5,912 nucleotides of DNA from Chloroflexota bacterium (GTDB lineage Bacteria > Chloroflexota > Dehalococcoidia > SHYB01 > JACPQI01). The notes under the pieces are model-generated. The model was not told the origin of the DNA. It ran no database searches and worked only from the letters and a program-made list of their open reading frames with translations. Position 1 is the stretch's first letter. Every line of letters starts with the position of its first letter. A program made the position numbers and the translations under genes. The stretch covers positions 1 through 5,912 of the forward strand of contig JACPQI010000136.1 in the NCBI GenBank assembly GCA_016190545.1, written 5' to 3'. Of the stretch, positions 1 through 5,324 are shown piece by piece.

Positions 1-160
1 CGGTGAGGCTCCACGGCGAGCCGAAGTAGCTGCGGACGCGGTTGCGCAGGCTGGCCGCCTTGCCTACGTACAGCACCTTGCCAGAGGCGTCGCGGAACAG
101 GTAGACGCCAGGCGACGTGGGAAGGGCCTTCAGCCGCTCTTGAACGGAGGCCGTGTCCAT
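1..160 (-). CDS. uvrC: UvrABC system protein C, N-terminal part (cut by window edge)
   Basis: UvrC is the endonuclease subunit of bacterial nucleotide excision repair. It joins UvrB at the lesion and makes the 3' cut with its N-terminal GIY-YIG domain and the 5' cut with its C-terminal domain. Only the first 53 codons lie here. They read as the start of the GIY-YIG domain: the first half-motif GVY at residues 18-20, the second as YVG at 31-33, then K34 and NR at 40-41, where R41 aligns with the catalytic arginine of the family. The acidic metal ligand and everything downstream lie outside the window. The ATG at 160-158 gives the usual UvrC N-terminus, about 17 residues before GVY. No Shine-Dalgarno is visible just upstream (the preceding bases read GATTCCCT), which is odd beside the good sites of the other genes. 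It lies 49 bases downstream of the small membrane protein gene on the same strand. Confidence 0.93.
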   Translation of the reverse strand, partial: MDTASVQERLKALPTSPGVYLFRDASGKVLYVGKAASLRNRVRSYFGSPWSLT

Positions 161-169
161 AGGGAATCT

Positions 170-178
170 AGTGTAGCA
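170..178 (-). promoter_or_regulatory. Possible extended -10 promoter for uvrC
   Basis: On the minus strand the bases read TGC-TACACT, an extended -10 element (TGN followed by a hexamer matching TATAAT at 4 of 6 positions). No good -35 is seen: the hexamer 17 bases upstream reads CTGGCT. Transcription would begin about 160-163, at or within a few bases of the uvrC ATG, giving a leaderless or nearly leaderless mRNA. This would agree with the missing ribosome binding site. It is a prediction from pattern only. Confidence 0.35.
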
Positions 179-209
179 CCCAGGGAGACAGGAGCCAGCG
201 AAGAAGGGC

Positions 210-581
210 TTAGCGGATGGTCAGGCCGAGAACGACGAAGGCGACGACGATAAGGCCTGTCACCACGCCGATGACCGTCAGGTCCTTGACAAAATACTGC
301 TGCTCGTTGAGAAAGCGGGCGTAGGCAGCGCCGACCTTGGCGGCAGCAGGTCTGGGCATGGGGGCGGGAGCCGGCGCTACAGCGGCGGCGGGAGCGGGAG
401 CAGCCTCGGCGCTGGCCGGGACCGCAGGTATCGCGGCGGCAGGTTGAGCGGCAGCGCCTTCAACGGGGCCCGAGGGCTCAGCAGCGGCGGGCTCGGCGGG
501 GCCGCCGGCCTTGTGCTGTTTCTTCTTGCGCCGGGCCATTTCCGCCTGGCGCGCCGCTATGCGATGAGAGCTTTTGGGCAT
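210..581 (-). CDS. Small Ala/Pro-rich protein with C-terminal membrane helix, function unknown
   Basis: I do not recognise a family. The 123-residue product has three parts. Residues 1-25 are strongly basic (RRKKKQHK at 17-24). Residues about 26-82 are a low-complexity Ala/Pro linker with repeated AP and PAAA units. Residues about 101-121 are a single hydrophobic helix ([11 protein letters not shown] and following) ending in TIR. There is no signal peptide, so it looks like a tail-anchored inner-membrane protein with a basic, disordered cytoplasmic N-terminus. The short stretch [11 protein letters not shown] at 87-97, just before the helix, is the only non-repetitive soluble part and may be the conserved piece. 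The ATG at 581 is supported by AAGGA at 594-590, eight bases upstream, and by its own promoter at 640-612. High-GC low-complexity sequence can be spuriously open, but the helix, ribosome site and promoter together argue for a real gene. It sits between pheA and uvrC on the same strand. Confidence 0.75.
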   Translation of the reverse strand: MPKSSHRIAARQAEMARRKKKQHKAGGPAEPAAAEPSGPVEGAAAQPAAAIPAVPASAEAAPAPAAAVAPAPAPMPRPAAAKVGAAYARFLNEQQYFVKDLTVIGVVTGLIVVAFVVLGLTIR

Positions 582-611
582 TCCCTGTATCCTTCGCGAT
601 TAGCCAGGCAC

Positions 612-640
612 ATTATACGAGCGGCGCAGGGCCGGTACAA
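612..640 (-). promoter_or_regulatory. Sigma-70-type promoter of the small membrane protein gene
   Basis: On the minus strand TTGTAC (640-635) and a perfect TATAAT (617-612) are separated by exactly 17 bases. The -35 matches consensus at only three positions (TTG). Predicted transcription start is about 605, leaving a leader of about 24 bases that contains the Shine-Dalgarno GAAGGA at 595-590. The promoter begins only a few bases beyond the pheA stop codon, so the small gene (and perhaps uvrC) can be transcribed apart from the potassium/pheA genes. No terminator-like hairpin was seen between pheA and this promoter, so read-through is also possible. Confidence 0.65.
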
Positions 641-647
641 CTCCGCT

Positions 648-1490
648 CTACCCGTTGCTTTGATAGCGCGGGTAAGAGCCAAAGACCTTGAGCACGCCAG
701 CGCGCCGCCGCACGGCCTCTAGCGCATCCCTGACCGGCGGGTCCTCTCGGTGTCCTTCCAGATCCACCAGGAAGTAGTATTTGCCCAACTCCAGCTTGGC
801 CGGCCGCGACTCCACTTTGGCCAGGTTGATGGTGCGCTGGGCGAACTCGCCGAGGACGCCGTAGAGTTGGCCGGGCTTGTCTTCGCTGAAGCTGAATGCG
901 ATGGAGGTCTTGTCCCGTCCGGTGCGCGGGCTGTCGCTTAGGGCCACGATGACGAAGCGGGTGACGTTGTTGGGGTTGCCCTGGATGTCGCGGGCCAGGA
1001 CCTCAGCCTTGTACAACTCGGCGGCCCGCCCGGTGCCGATAGCAGCGGCAGGCTCGGCGCTGGCCAGCATCTGCTCCACGGCGGCGGTGGTGCTGAGGGC
1101 GGCGACGAGCTGGGCCTTGGGAAAACACCGCTCCAGGAAGCCCCGGCACTGCCCGAGGGCCTGGGTGTGGGAATAGATCACTTTAACCGCAGCCGTCTCC
1201 ACCCCGGGTCTGACCAGCAGGTTCTGGCGGATGGGCAGCACCAGCTCGTGGCGGATGCGCAGCCTGTCGTTCTGGATGAGGGTGTCCAGGGTCTCGTTGA
1301 CCGACCCCTCCATGCTGTTCTCGATGGCCATGACGCCGTCGTCCGCCATGCCGGACACGATGGCTGTGGCTACCGCCGCGTGACTGGGTAAGGGGACGAG
1401 CCGGGCATGACGTTGGCTCTGGTTGTAGAGCAGGGCCGCCTCTTCGCCGAAGGTGCCGGGAGGCCCCAGATAGGCCAGCTTGGTCGACAT
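648..1490 (-). CDS. pheA: Prephenate dehydratase (monofunctional, with ACT domain)
   Basis: Converts prephenate to phenylpyruvate with loss of water and CO2, the committed step of phenylalanine synthesis in the cytoplasm. The 280-residue length is that of the monofunctional enzyme: there is no chorismate mutase domain as in the E. coli P-protein. The catalytic domain covers about residues 4-182, with GPPGTF at 9-14, the conserved ENSMEGSV at 57-64, SHTQALGQC at 107-115 and the TRF motif at 177-179, whose threonine is required for catalysis in the family. An ACT regulatory domain follows at about 195-272, with ESRP at 227-230, the motif tied to phenylalanine binding and feedback inhibition. 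The ATG at 1490 lies 10 bases after the trkA-type stop codon, with GAGG at 1502-1499 overlapping that stop, so it is probably translated as part of the potassium-uptake transcript. That neighbourhood is not a usual pathway grouping. Confidence 0.95.
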   Translation of the reverse strand: MSTKLAYLGPPGTFGEEAALLYNQSQRHARLVPLPSHAAVATAIVSGMADDGVMAIENSMEGSVNETLDTLIQNDRLRIRHELVLPIRQNLLVRPGVETAAVKVIYSHTQALGQCRGFLERCFPKAQLVAALSTTAAVEQMLASAEPAAAIGTGRAAELYKAEVLARDIQGNPNNVTRFVIVALSDSPRTGRDKTSIAFSFSEDKPGQLYGVLGEFAQRTINLAKVESRPAKLELGKYYFLVDLEGHREDPPVRDALEAVRRRAGVLKVFGSYPRYQSNG

Positions 1491-1498
1491 GCTGACGG

Positions 1499-1502
1499 CC
1501 TC
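1499..1502 (-). promoter_or_regulatory. pheA ribosome binding site overlapping upstream stop codon
   Basis: GAGG on the minus strand shares two bases with the TGA stop of the RCK-protein gene (1503-1501) and lies eight bases before the pheA ATG. This fixes the pheA start and suggests that ribosomes ending on the upstream gene help initiate pheA. Confidence 0.6.
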
Positions 1503-2169
1503 AGACCTTCACAGCATTGGCCTGCAAGCGCTCCAGTCCTTCGTCGCGGCCCGCCAGAACCAGAATATCGCCGTCCTGCAACACCTCGGTGGCATCCGGG
1601 TCCAGGATGATCTGGTCGCCGCGCCGCAACGCCAGCACCACAATGCCGAACTTGCCCTCCGGATCCAGCTCCGCCTGCTCCAGGCTCTTGCCCACCAGCG
1701 TTTTGGGCAACCGTATCTTGCTCACCCCGAAGTTAGGGGCCAGCTCCATGTAGTCTTGCACGTCCGGGTTAGCCAGACTGTGGGCGATACGGATACCGCT
1801 CTCATGCTCAGGGAACACCACCCGGTCGGCTCCCACTTTTTCCAGCGTAACGGCGTGGAGCTCGCTCTGGGCGCGGGCGATGACCGTACCGATACCGAAT
1901 CGCTTCAGCAACACCGTCACGAGGATGCTGGACTGCACGTCCGAGCCGATGCCCACAATAGCGATATCGAAGTTCTTGACACCGAGCTGCAGCAGGGCGT
2001 CCTCGTCCGTCACGTCGGCCTGAATGGCCTGGGCCACAAAGCCCGAGGCCTCGTTCACGGCCCGCATGTTCCGGTCAATGGCCAGCACGTCATACCCCAA
2101 TTCTGACAGCTCCCGCGCCACGCTGCTGCCGAAACGGCCTAGCCCTATGACAACCACTTGCTGTTTCAT
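1501..2169 (-). CDS. ktrA: Potassium uptake regulatory subunit, RCK domain (KtrA/TrkA family)
   Basis: Cytoplasmic gating subunit that assembles as a ring on the potassium-translocating membrane protein and opens or closes it according to bound nucleotide. With 222 residues it carries one RCK_N domain and one RCK_C domain, as in KtrA. E. coli TrkA has two such copies and about twice the length. The Rossmann fold opens with GLGRFG at residues 9-14 and an acidic residue, D32, ends the second strand (VLAIDRN), as expected for binding nucleotide ribose. The RCK_N domain runs to about residue 122 and the RCK_C domain covers about 136-219. The start was set at ATG 2169 because AGGTGG (2180-2175) sits five bases before it. 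A GTG three codons upstream (2178) lies inside that ribosome site and is less likely. It follows the channel gene by 12 bases, in the same transcript. The symbol trkA would also be acceptable. Confidence 0.92.
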   Translation of the reverse strand: MKQQVVVIGLGRFGSSVARELSELGYDVLAIDRNMRAVNEASGFVAQAIQADVTDEDALLQLGVKNFDIAIVGIGSDVQSSILVTVLLKRFGIGTVIARAQSELHAVTLEKVGADRVVFPEHESGIRIAHSLANPDVQDYMELAPNFGVSKIRLPKTLVGKSLEQAELDPEGKFGIVVLALRRGDQIILDPDATEVLQDGDILVLAGRDEGLERLQANAVKV

Positions 2170-2174
2170 ATGAA

Positions 2175-2180
2175 CCACCT
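2175..2180 (-). promoter_or_regulatory. Ribosome binding site that decides the RCK-gene start
   Basis: AGGTGG on the minus strand, five bases before ATG 2169. The competing in-frame GTG start at 2178 is contained in it, which argues for the shorter 222-residue product. Confidence 0.65.
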
Positions 2181-2181
2181 G

Positions 2182-3657
2182 TCAACCGATTCTAACATTT
2201 TCCTCCGCATGCCGGTATATGCCTCGCTCCATCCGCCTCGCCAGAGCGAAGGCAAGGGTCAACGGCCCTACTCGACCCATAAACATGAGGATCATTATGA
2301 CAATCTTGCCCCCGAGCGTGAGGCTGCCCGTGATCCCCGTGCTCAAGCCCACCGTGCCGAAGGCCGACACCGACTCGAACATGAGATTGATGAACCTCAC
2401 CCCCTCCAGCACGATGAGCAGCAGGGCAGCAATCGCGATGGCGCTCATGGCGAAGAAGAAGACCGTGGCCGTCCTATGCACCACCACGGTTGGTATCTGC
2501 CGCCCGAACGCGACGATGGAGTCACGCCCGCGAATGGTGTTCAGCACCACAGACAATAAGACACCCAGAGAGTTGACCTTTACCCCTCCTGCCGTTGAAG
2601 CCGCCGCACCTCCAATGAACATGAGGCTCATGAGAATGAACAGCGTCTGGTCGTTGAGAGCGCCGGTGGAGACGGTGTTGAATCCAGCGGTGCGCGCGGT
2701 AACAGACCCAAAGAAGGCGTTCAGGAGTTTCTCTGGCAGCGCCAGAGGGCCGAAGGTGCCGGGATTATCGTACTCCGTGATGAATATGAAAAGCATACCC
2801 ACCACCCACAGGGCGAACGTTGTGGTGAGGACGATTTTGGCGTTCAAAGAGAACCGGGCAAACCGCCGTAGCCGCAGCGCATCCGAAACGATAGCGAAGC
2901 CGATCCCCCCAAGCATGATCAACACAGCCATAACCAGCAGCACCGGCGCGTCCGTCTGGTATTTCGTCAGGCTGTCCGAGTCAGGCAAGTTGGAAAAGCC
3001 GGCGTTGTTGAAGCCGGAAACGGCGTGAAACCCGGCGTACCACGCCGCCTTCGGCAACTCGTAGTCAAAGCCCCATCGCCAGAGAAGGAGGCCGAAACCT
3101 ACGATTTGAATGACTGCGGCGAACACGAACACGCGACGCACCAGCTTCACCAGCCCGCCGATGGTGGCCTCCCCAAAGGACTGCCCTATCAGGATCCGCT
3201 CACGCAACGTAATACGGCGCCCAATGGCAATGAGGAGCAGGGTGCTGCTGGACATGAAACCGAGACCGCCCAGAAGAATCAGGACCAGGATGACGGCTTC
3301 TCCAAACATGCTCCAGTGAGTCGCGGTGTCTACCACCGTGAGGCCGGTCACTGTCACCGCCGAGGTGGCGGTGAAGAGGGCATTAACAGGGCTGGTGGTG
3401 CGGCCTGCTTCATGAGCGAAGGGCAGCATGAGGAGAATGGTGCCGGTGAGGATGAATGCAGCGTAGCCGTAGGCCAGCACCAGTGGGGAGAGGGGACGGG
3501 TATACGAGACCTTGAACGGGGACAGGTCGACGAGGATAGGCCGTCGCTTGACCTGGCGCCGAATAGGTTGACCTGGGCCGTGCGGCTTGTTTCGTTGCTC
3601 CATGCGATGTATGACAGCGCCCCGCCAAGACTGTCGTTCGCGTAGTATATCGCCCAT
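2182..3657 (-). CDS. ktrB: Potassium-translocating membrane subunit (TrkH/KtrB family)
   Basis: Inner-membrane potassium uptake protein built from four membrane-pore-membrane repeats, driven by the membrane potential or sodium. All four pore-loop filter glycines are visible: TVTGL at 102-106, NNAGF at 217-221, RTAGF at 322-326 and GTVGL at 434-438. The Gly/Ala-rich segment GGAAASTAGGVKV at 349-361 matches the gating loop in the third repeat, and MGRVGPLT at 460-467 holds the conserved arginine (R462) of the last helix. Length (491) is normal for the family. The first membrane helix begins near residue 58, after a basic N-terminal tail (IRRQVKRR at 32-39). The start is uncertain: ATG 3657 has GGAG only three bases upstream, whereas ATG 3603 (473 residues) has no ribosome site but would follow a possible -10 at 3649-3644. 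The adjacent single-RCK regulator makes a Ktr-type system more likely than E. coli Trk. Both subunits needed for transport are present. Confidence 0.94.
   Translation of the reverse strand: MGDILRERQSWRGAVIHRMEQRNKPHGPGQPIRRQVKRRPILVDLSPFKVSYTRPLSPLVLAYGYAAFILTGTILLMLPFAHEAGRTTSPVNALFTATSAVTVTGLTVVDTATHWSMFGEAVILVLILLGGLGFMSSSTLLLIAIGRRITLRERILIGQSFGEATIGGLVKLVRRVFVFAAVIQIVGFGLLLWRWGFDYELPKAAWYAGFHAVSGFNNAGFSNLPDSDSLTKYQTDAPVLLVMAVLIMLGGIGFAIVSDALRLRRFARFSLNAKIVLTTTFALWVVGMLFIFITEYDNPGTFGPLALPEKLLNAFFGSVTARTAGFNTVSTGALNDQTLFILMSLMFIGGAAASTAGGVKVNSLGVLLSVVLNTIRGRDSIVAFGRQIPTVVVHRTATVFFFAMSAIAIAALLLIVLEGVRFINLMFESVSAFGTVGLSTGITGSLTLGGKIVIMILMFMGRVGPLTLAFALARRMERGIYRHAEENVRIG
3644..3649 (-). promoter_or_regulatory. 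Possible -10 box for the potassium operon
   Basis: TATACT on the minus strand matches the -10 consensus at 5 of 6 positions, but it lies inside the first codons of the longer channel reading frame. No -35 is seen at the usual spacing (TAGCCC at 17 bases). If used, transcription would start near 3637 and translation would have to begin at ATG 3603. An alternative minus-strand start could lie near 3783-3788, where TACGAT overlaps the pdxS -10. Confidence 0.25.
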
Positions 3658-3721
3658 GCGCTCCAGGGGCTAGCGTATTCTGGAGCAAACGGTGGCGTTC
3701 TCGGCACTCCCTGGAATGTGG

Positions 3722-3741
3722 CCTCACGACCAACCGTGAGG
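3722..3741. repeat. Perfect 7-base inverted repeat, possible operator
   Basis: CCTCACG and CGTGAGG flank the six bases ACCAAC. There is no T-run on either side and no gene ends here, so it is unlikely to be a terminator. It lies about 46 bases upstream of the pdxS -10 and about 65 bases upstream of the first possible channel start codon, where a dimeric regulator could act on one or both transcripts. No known operator consensus was recognised. Confidence 0.4.
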
Positions 3742-3786
3742 GAACCGCCGCCTATTCCCGTTGCGCAGTTGAGGAAGGGTTTATCG

Positions 3787-3792
3787 TATAAT
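3787..3792 (+). promoter_or_regulatory. -10 box of the pdxS-pdxT operon promoter
   Basis: A perfect TATAAT. The -35 is poor: TTGCGC (3761-3766) is 20 bases away and TTGAGG (3769-3774) only 12, neither at the optimal 17. This suggests an activator-dependent or otherwise tuned promoter. Predicted start is about 3799, giving a leader of about 39 bases to the ATG at 3838. Confidence 0.5.
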
Positions 3793-3795
3793 TGA

Positions 3796-3809
3796 GGGAC
3801 GGAAGTCCC
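3796..3809 (+). other. Short hairpin at the predicted pdxS mRNA 5' end
   Basis: GGGAC and GTCCC form a perfect five-base stem closed by GGAA, which fits the stable GNRA tetraloop class. It falls at or around the predicted transcription start, so whether the full stem is in the RNA depends on the true start. If transcribed, it could protect the 5' end. It is too small to call a riboswitch. Confidence 0.3.
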
Positions 3810-3824
3810 CTAGCACATGTCGTT

Positions 3825-3829
3825 GAGGA
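3825..3829 (+). promoter_or_regulatory. pdxS ribosome binding site that decides the start
   Basis: GAGGA lies eight bases before ATG 3838. The upstream in-frame ATG at 3817 would place this site inside the coding region and has only GGAAG 11 bases before it, in the stem-loop. Confidence 0.6.
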
Positions 3830-3837
3830 CTGGAGAT

Positions 3838-4719
3838 ATGGAAAAAGGGACGTGGACGCTGAAAGCCGGTTTGGCCCAGATGCTCAAGGGCGGCGTCATC
3901 ATGGACGTCGTGACGTCTGACCAGGCCAAAATCGCCGAGGAGGCGGGAGCTTGCGCCGTCATGGCCCTGGAGCGGGTGCCGGCTGACATCCGCAAAGCGG
4001 GCGGCGTCGCCCGCATGGCCGACCCGGAGCGCATCCGCGCCATCACCAAAGCCGTGACCATCCCGGTCATGGCCAAGTGCCGCATCGGCCACTTCGTGGA
4101 GGCACAGGTGCTGGAAGCCCTGGGCGTCGACTACGTGGACGAGTCGGAGGTCTTGACGCCGGCGGACGAGTCCCACCACATCTGGAAGCACGATTTCAAG
4201 GTTCCCTTCGTCTGCGGCTGCCGGGACCTGGGCGAGGCCCTGCGCCGCATCGCCGAGGGCGCGGCTATGATCCGCACCAAGGGCGAAGCCGGCACGGGCA
4301 ACGTGGTGGAGGCGGTCCGTCATATGCGGGCGGTGCAGGACGGCCTCCGTCAACTTCAGGCCGCCTCCAAGGACGAGCTCATGGCCCGGGCCAAGGCCCT
4401 CAACGCCCCACTGGAGCTGGTGCGACAGGTCCACGAGACCGGCAAGTTGCCGGTGGTGAACTTCGCAGCCGGGGGCGTCGCCACTCCGGCGGACGCGGCC
4501 CTGATGATGCAGCTTGGAGCGGACGGCGTCTTCGTCGGCTCCGGCATCTTCAAGTCCAGCGCGCCGGAGCGCTACGCCAAGGCCATCGTCAAAGCGGTCA
4601 CTCACTACCGAGACCCAGGCATCATCGCGGAAGTCTCTCAGGGCCTGGGCGAAGCTATGCCCGGCCTGGATGTCCGCACTCTGAAACCGGAGGAGCAACT
4701 AGCAGTCCGAGGGTGGTAA
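3838..4719 (+). CDS. pdxS: Pyridoxal 5'-phosphate synthase, lyase subunit PdxS
   Basis: Synthase subunit of the deoxyxylulose-independent vitamin B6 pathway. It joins ribose 5-phosphate, glyceraldehyde 3-phosphate and ammonia into pyridoxal 5'-phosphate in a twelve-subunit (beta/alpha)8-barrel assembly. From ATG 3838 the product has 293 residues, matching the usual length of about 294. An in-frame ATG at 3817 would add seven residues but has a weaker ribosome site. Conserved landmarks are GGVIMDV at 18-24 with active-site D23, [10 protein letters not shown] at 43-52, VMAKCRIGH with K80 (the lysine that binds ribose phosphate, K81 in B. subtilis), [10 protein letters not shown] with K148 (K149 in B. 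subtilis), [20 protein letters not shown], and [11 protein letters not shown]. The C-terminal ERGW-like ending reads VRGW. Nothing essential is missing. The pdxT gene starts two bases after the stop. Confidence 0.98.
   Translation: MEKGTWTLKAGLAQMLKGGVIMDVVTSDQAKIAEEAGACAVMALERVPADIRKAGGVARMADPERIRAITKAVTIPVMAKCRIGHFVEAQVLEALGVDYVDESEVLTPADESHHIWKHDFKVPFVCGCRDLGEALRRIAEGAAMIRTKGEAGTGNVVEAVRHMRAVQDGLRQLQAASKDELMARAKALNAPLELVRQVHETGKLPVVNFAAGGVATPADAALMMQLGADGVFVGSGIFKSSAPERYAKAIVKAVTHYRDPGIIAEVSQGLGEAMPGLDVRTLKPEEQLAVRGW
4709..4713 (+). promoter_or_regulatory. pdxT ribosome binding site inside the end of pdxS
   Basis: GAGGG in the last codons of pdxS, eight bases before the pdxT ATG at 4722. 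It shows that the glutaminase starts at 4722, although its reading frame is open far upstream. Confidence 0.65.
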
Positions 4720-4721
4720 CC

Positions 4722-5324
4722 ATGACAGGCGCGCCCACCGTAGGAGTCCTGGCGCTGCAAGGCGATTTCGTTGAGCATGCCATGGTGCTCAATCATCTGG
4801 GGGCGAGTGTGCGAGAGGTGCGGTTGCCCCAGGACCTCGAGGACCTGAACGGCCTCATCATCCCCGGCGGCGAAAGCACCACCATGACCCGGTTGCTCCG
4901 CGAGTACGGGATCACCACTCCCCTCCTGGAGCTATCGCGTCGCGGCGCCGCCCTGTGGGGCACCTGCGCCGGCATGATCCTTCTCTCCCGCCGCATCCAG
5001 GACGATGGCCGCCTGGTAGAGCCGTTGGGCCTTATGGATGTGGAGGTGCGCCGCAACGCCTACGGCCGCCAGGTGGACAGCTTCGAGGAGGACCTGAGCA
5101 TCCCAGCGCTGGGAGCCGCTCCGTTCCACGCTGTCTTCATTCGAGCGCCCGCCATCTCCCAGGTGGGCAAGGGCGTAGAGGTGCTGGCCACCCGGCGGGA
5201 CGGCAGCCCCGTGGCCGTGCGGCAAGGACCGCTGCTGGCCACCGCCTTCCATCCGGAGCTTACGCCGGACCCCCGGTTCCACGCCTACTTCCTTTCCCTC
5301 TGCAAGAGGGGCGGCGCCTCATGA
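4722..5324 (+). CDS. pdxT: Pyridoxal 5'-phosphate synthase, glutaminase subunit PdxT
   Basis: Class I glutamine amidotransferase that hydrolyses glutamine and channels ammonia to PdxS. Up to twelve copies dock on the PdxS core. The 200-residue product is of normal family length. It shows the N-terminal VGVLALQGDF at 7-16, the glutamine-site GGEST at 49-53, the nucleophile C82 in GTCAGM at 80-85, and the rest of the triad as H177 and E179 in FHPEL at 176-180. These correspond to C79, H170 and E172 of the B. subtilis enzyme. The frame is open far upstream across pdxS, but that part is an out-of-frame translation of pdxS and no fusion is implied. Two bases separate it from pdxS, and its TGA overlaps the next ATG, so three genes are probably translated in sequence from one mRNA. 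Confidence 0.98.
   Translation: MTGAPTVGVLALQGDFVEHAMVLNHLGASVREVRLPQDLEDLNGLIIPGGESTTMTRLLREYGITTPLLELSRRGAALWGTCAGMILLSRRIQDDGRLVEPLGLMDVEVRRNAYGRQVDSFEEDLSIPALGAAPFHAVFIRAPAISQVGKGVEVLATRRDGSPVAVRQGPLLATAFHPELTPDPRFHAYFLSLCKRGGAS
5305..5311 (+). promoter_or_regulatory. Ribosome binding site of the third PLP-operon gene
   Basis: AGAGGGG at the end of pdxT, nine bases before the ATG at 5321. A second ATG 18 bases further on (5339) has no ribosome site, so 5321 is the likely start. Confidence 0.55.

Larger units (their letters stand above)
3658..3837. other. Divergent intergenic region between potassium operon and pdxS
   Basis: About 180 bases separate the two outward-facing transcripts. 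I see no coding capacity worth calling. It holds a perfect 7-base inverted repeat (3722-3741), a perfect TATAAT for pdxS (3787-3792), a short hairpin in the predicted pdxS leader (3796-3809) and the pdxS ribosome binding site (3825-3829). No riboswitch fold or transcription terminator was recognised, and nobody's MocR/PdxR-type regulator gene is adjacent. Confidence 0.7.

Noticed and set aside
161..209. Possible terminator between the small membrane protein gene and uvrC
   Set aside because: No inverted repeat followed by a T-run was found in these 49 bases on the minus strand.
363..505. Low-complexity GC-rich tract that could be a DNA repeat array
   Set aside because: The repetition comes from Ala and Pro codons of the small protein. 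There is no regular period or spacer pattern as in CRISPR or satellite repeats.
444..722. Plus-strand 92-codon open frame opposite the small membrane protein and the pheA end
   Set aside because: It spans the promoter and the ends of two minus-strand genes, has no ribosome site that I can see and shows no recognisable domain.
2219..3645. Plus-strand open frames opposite the potassium channel gene
   Set aside because: Their composition (rich in Arg, Met, Thr, Pro or Glu, His) is that of antisense reading of a membrane protein gene. The minus-strand product has all four filter motifs.
3793..3837. Possible riboswitch in the pdxS leader
   Set aside because: The predicted leader is only about 39 bases, with one five-base hairpin, too short for any known aptamer plus expression platform.
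3781..4698. Minus-strand open frame of 305 codons opposite pdxS
   Set aside because: It is a shadow of the strongly conserved pdxS on the other strand. It has a His/Asp/Gly-rich composition, shows no recognisable domain and overlaps the pdxS promoter.
4077..4721. Long open frame extending pdxT upstream across pdxS, as if an N-terminal fusion
   Set aside because: It is the out-of-frame reading of pdxS, rich in Arg, Gly and Pro as expected for a shifted frame in GC-rich DNA. PdxT homology begins only at 4722, with a ribosome site just before it.
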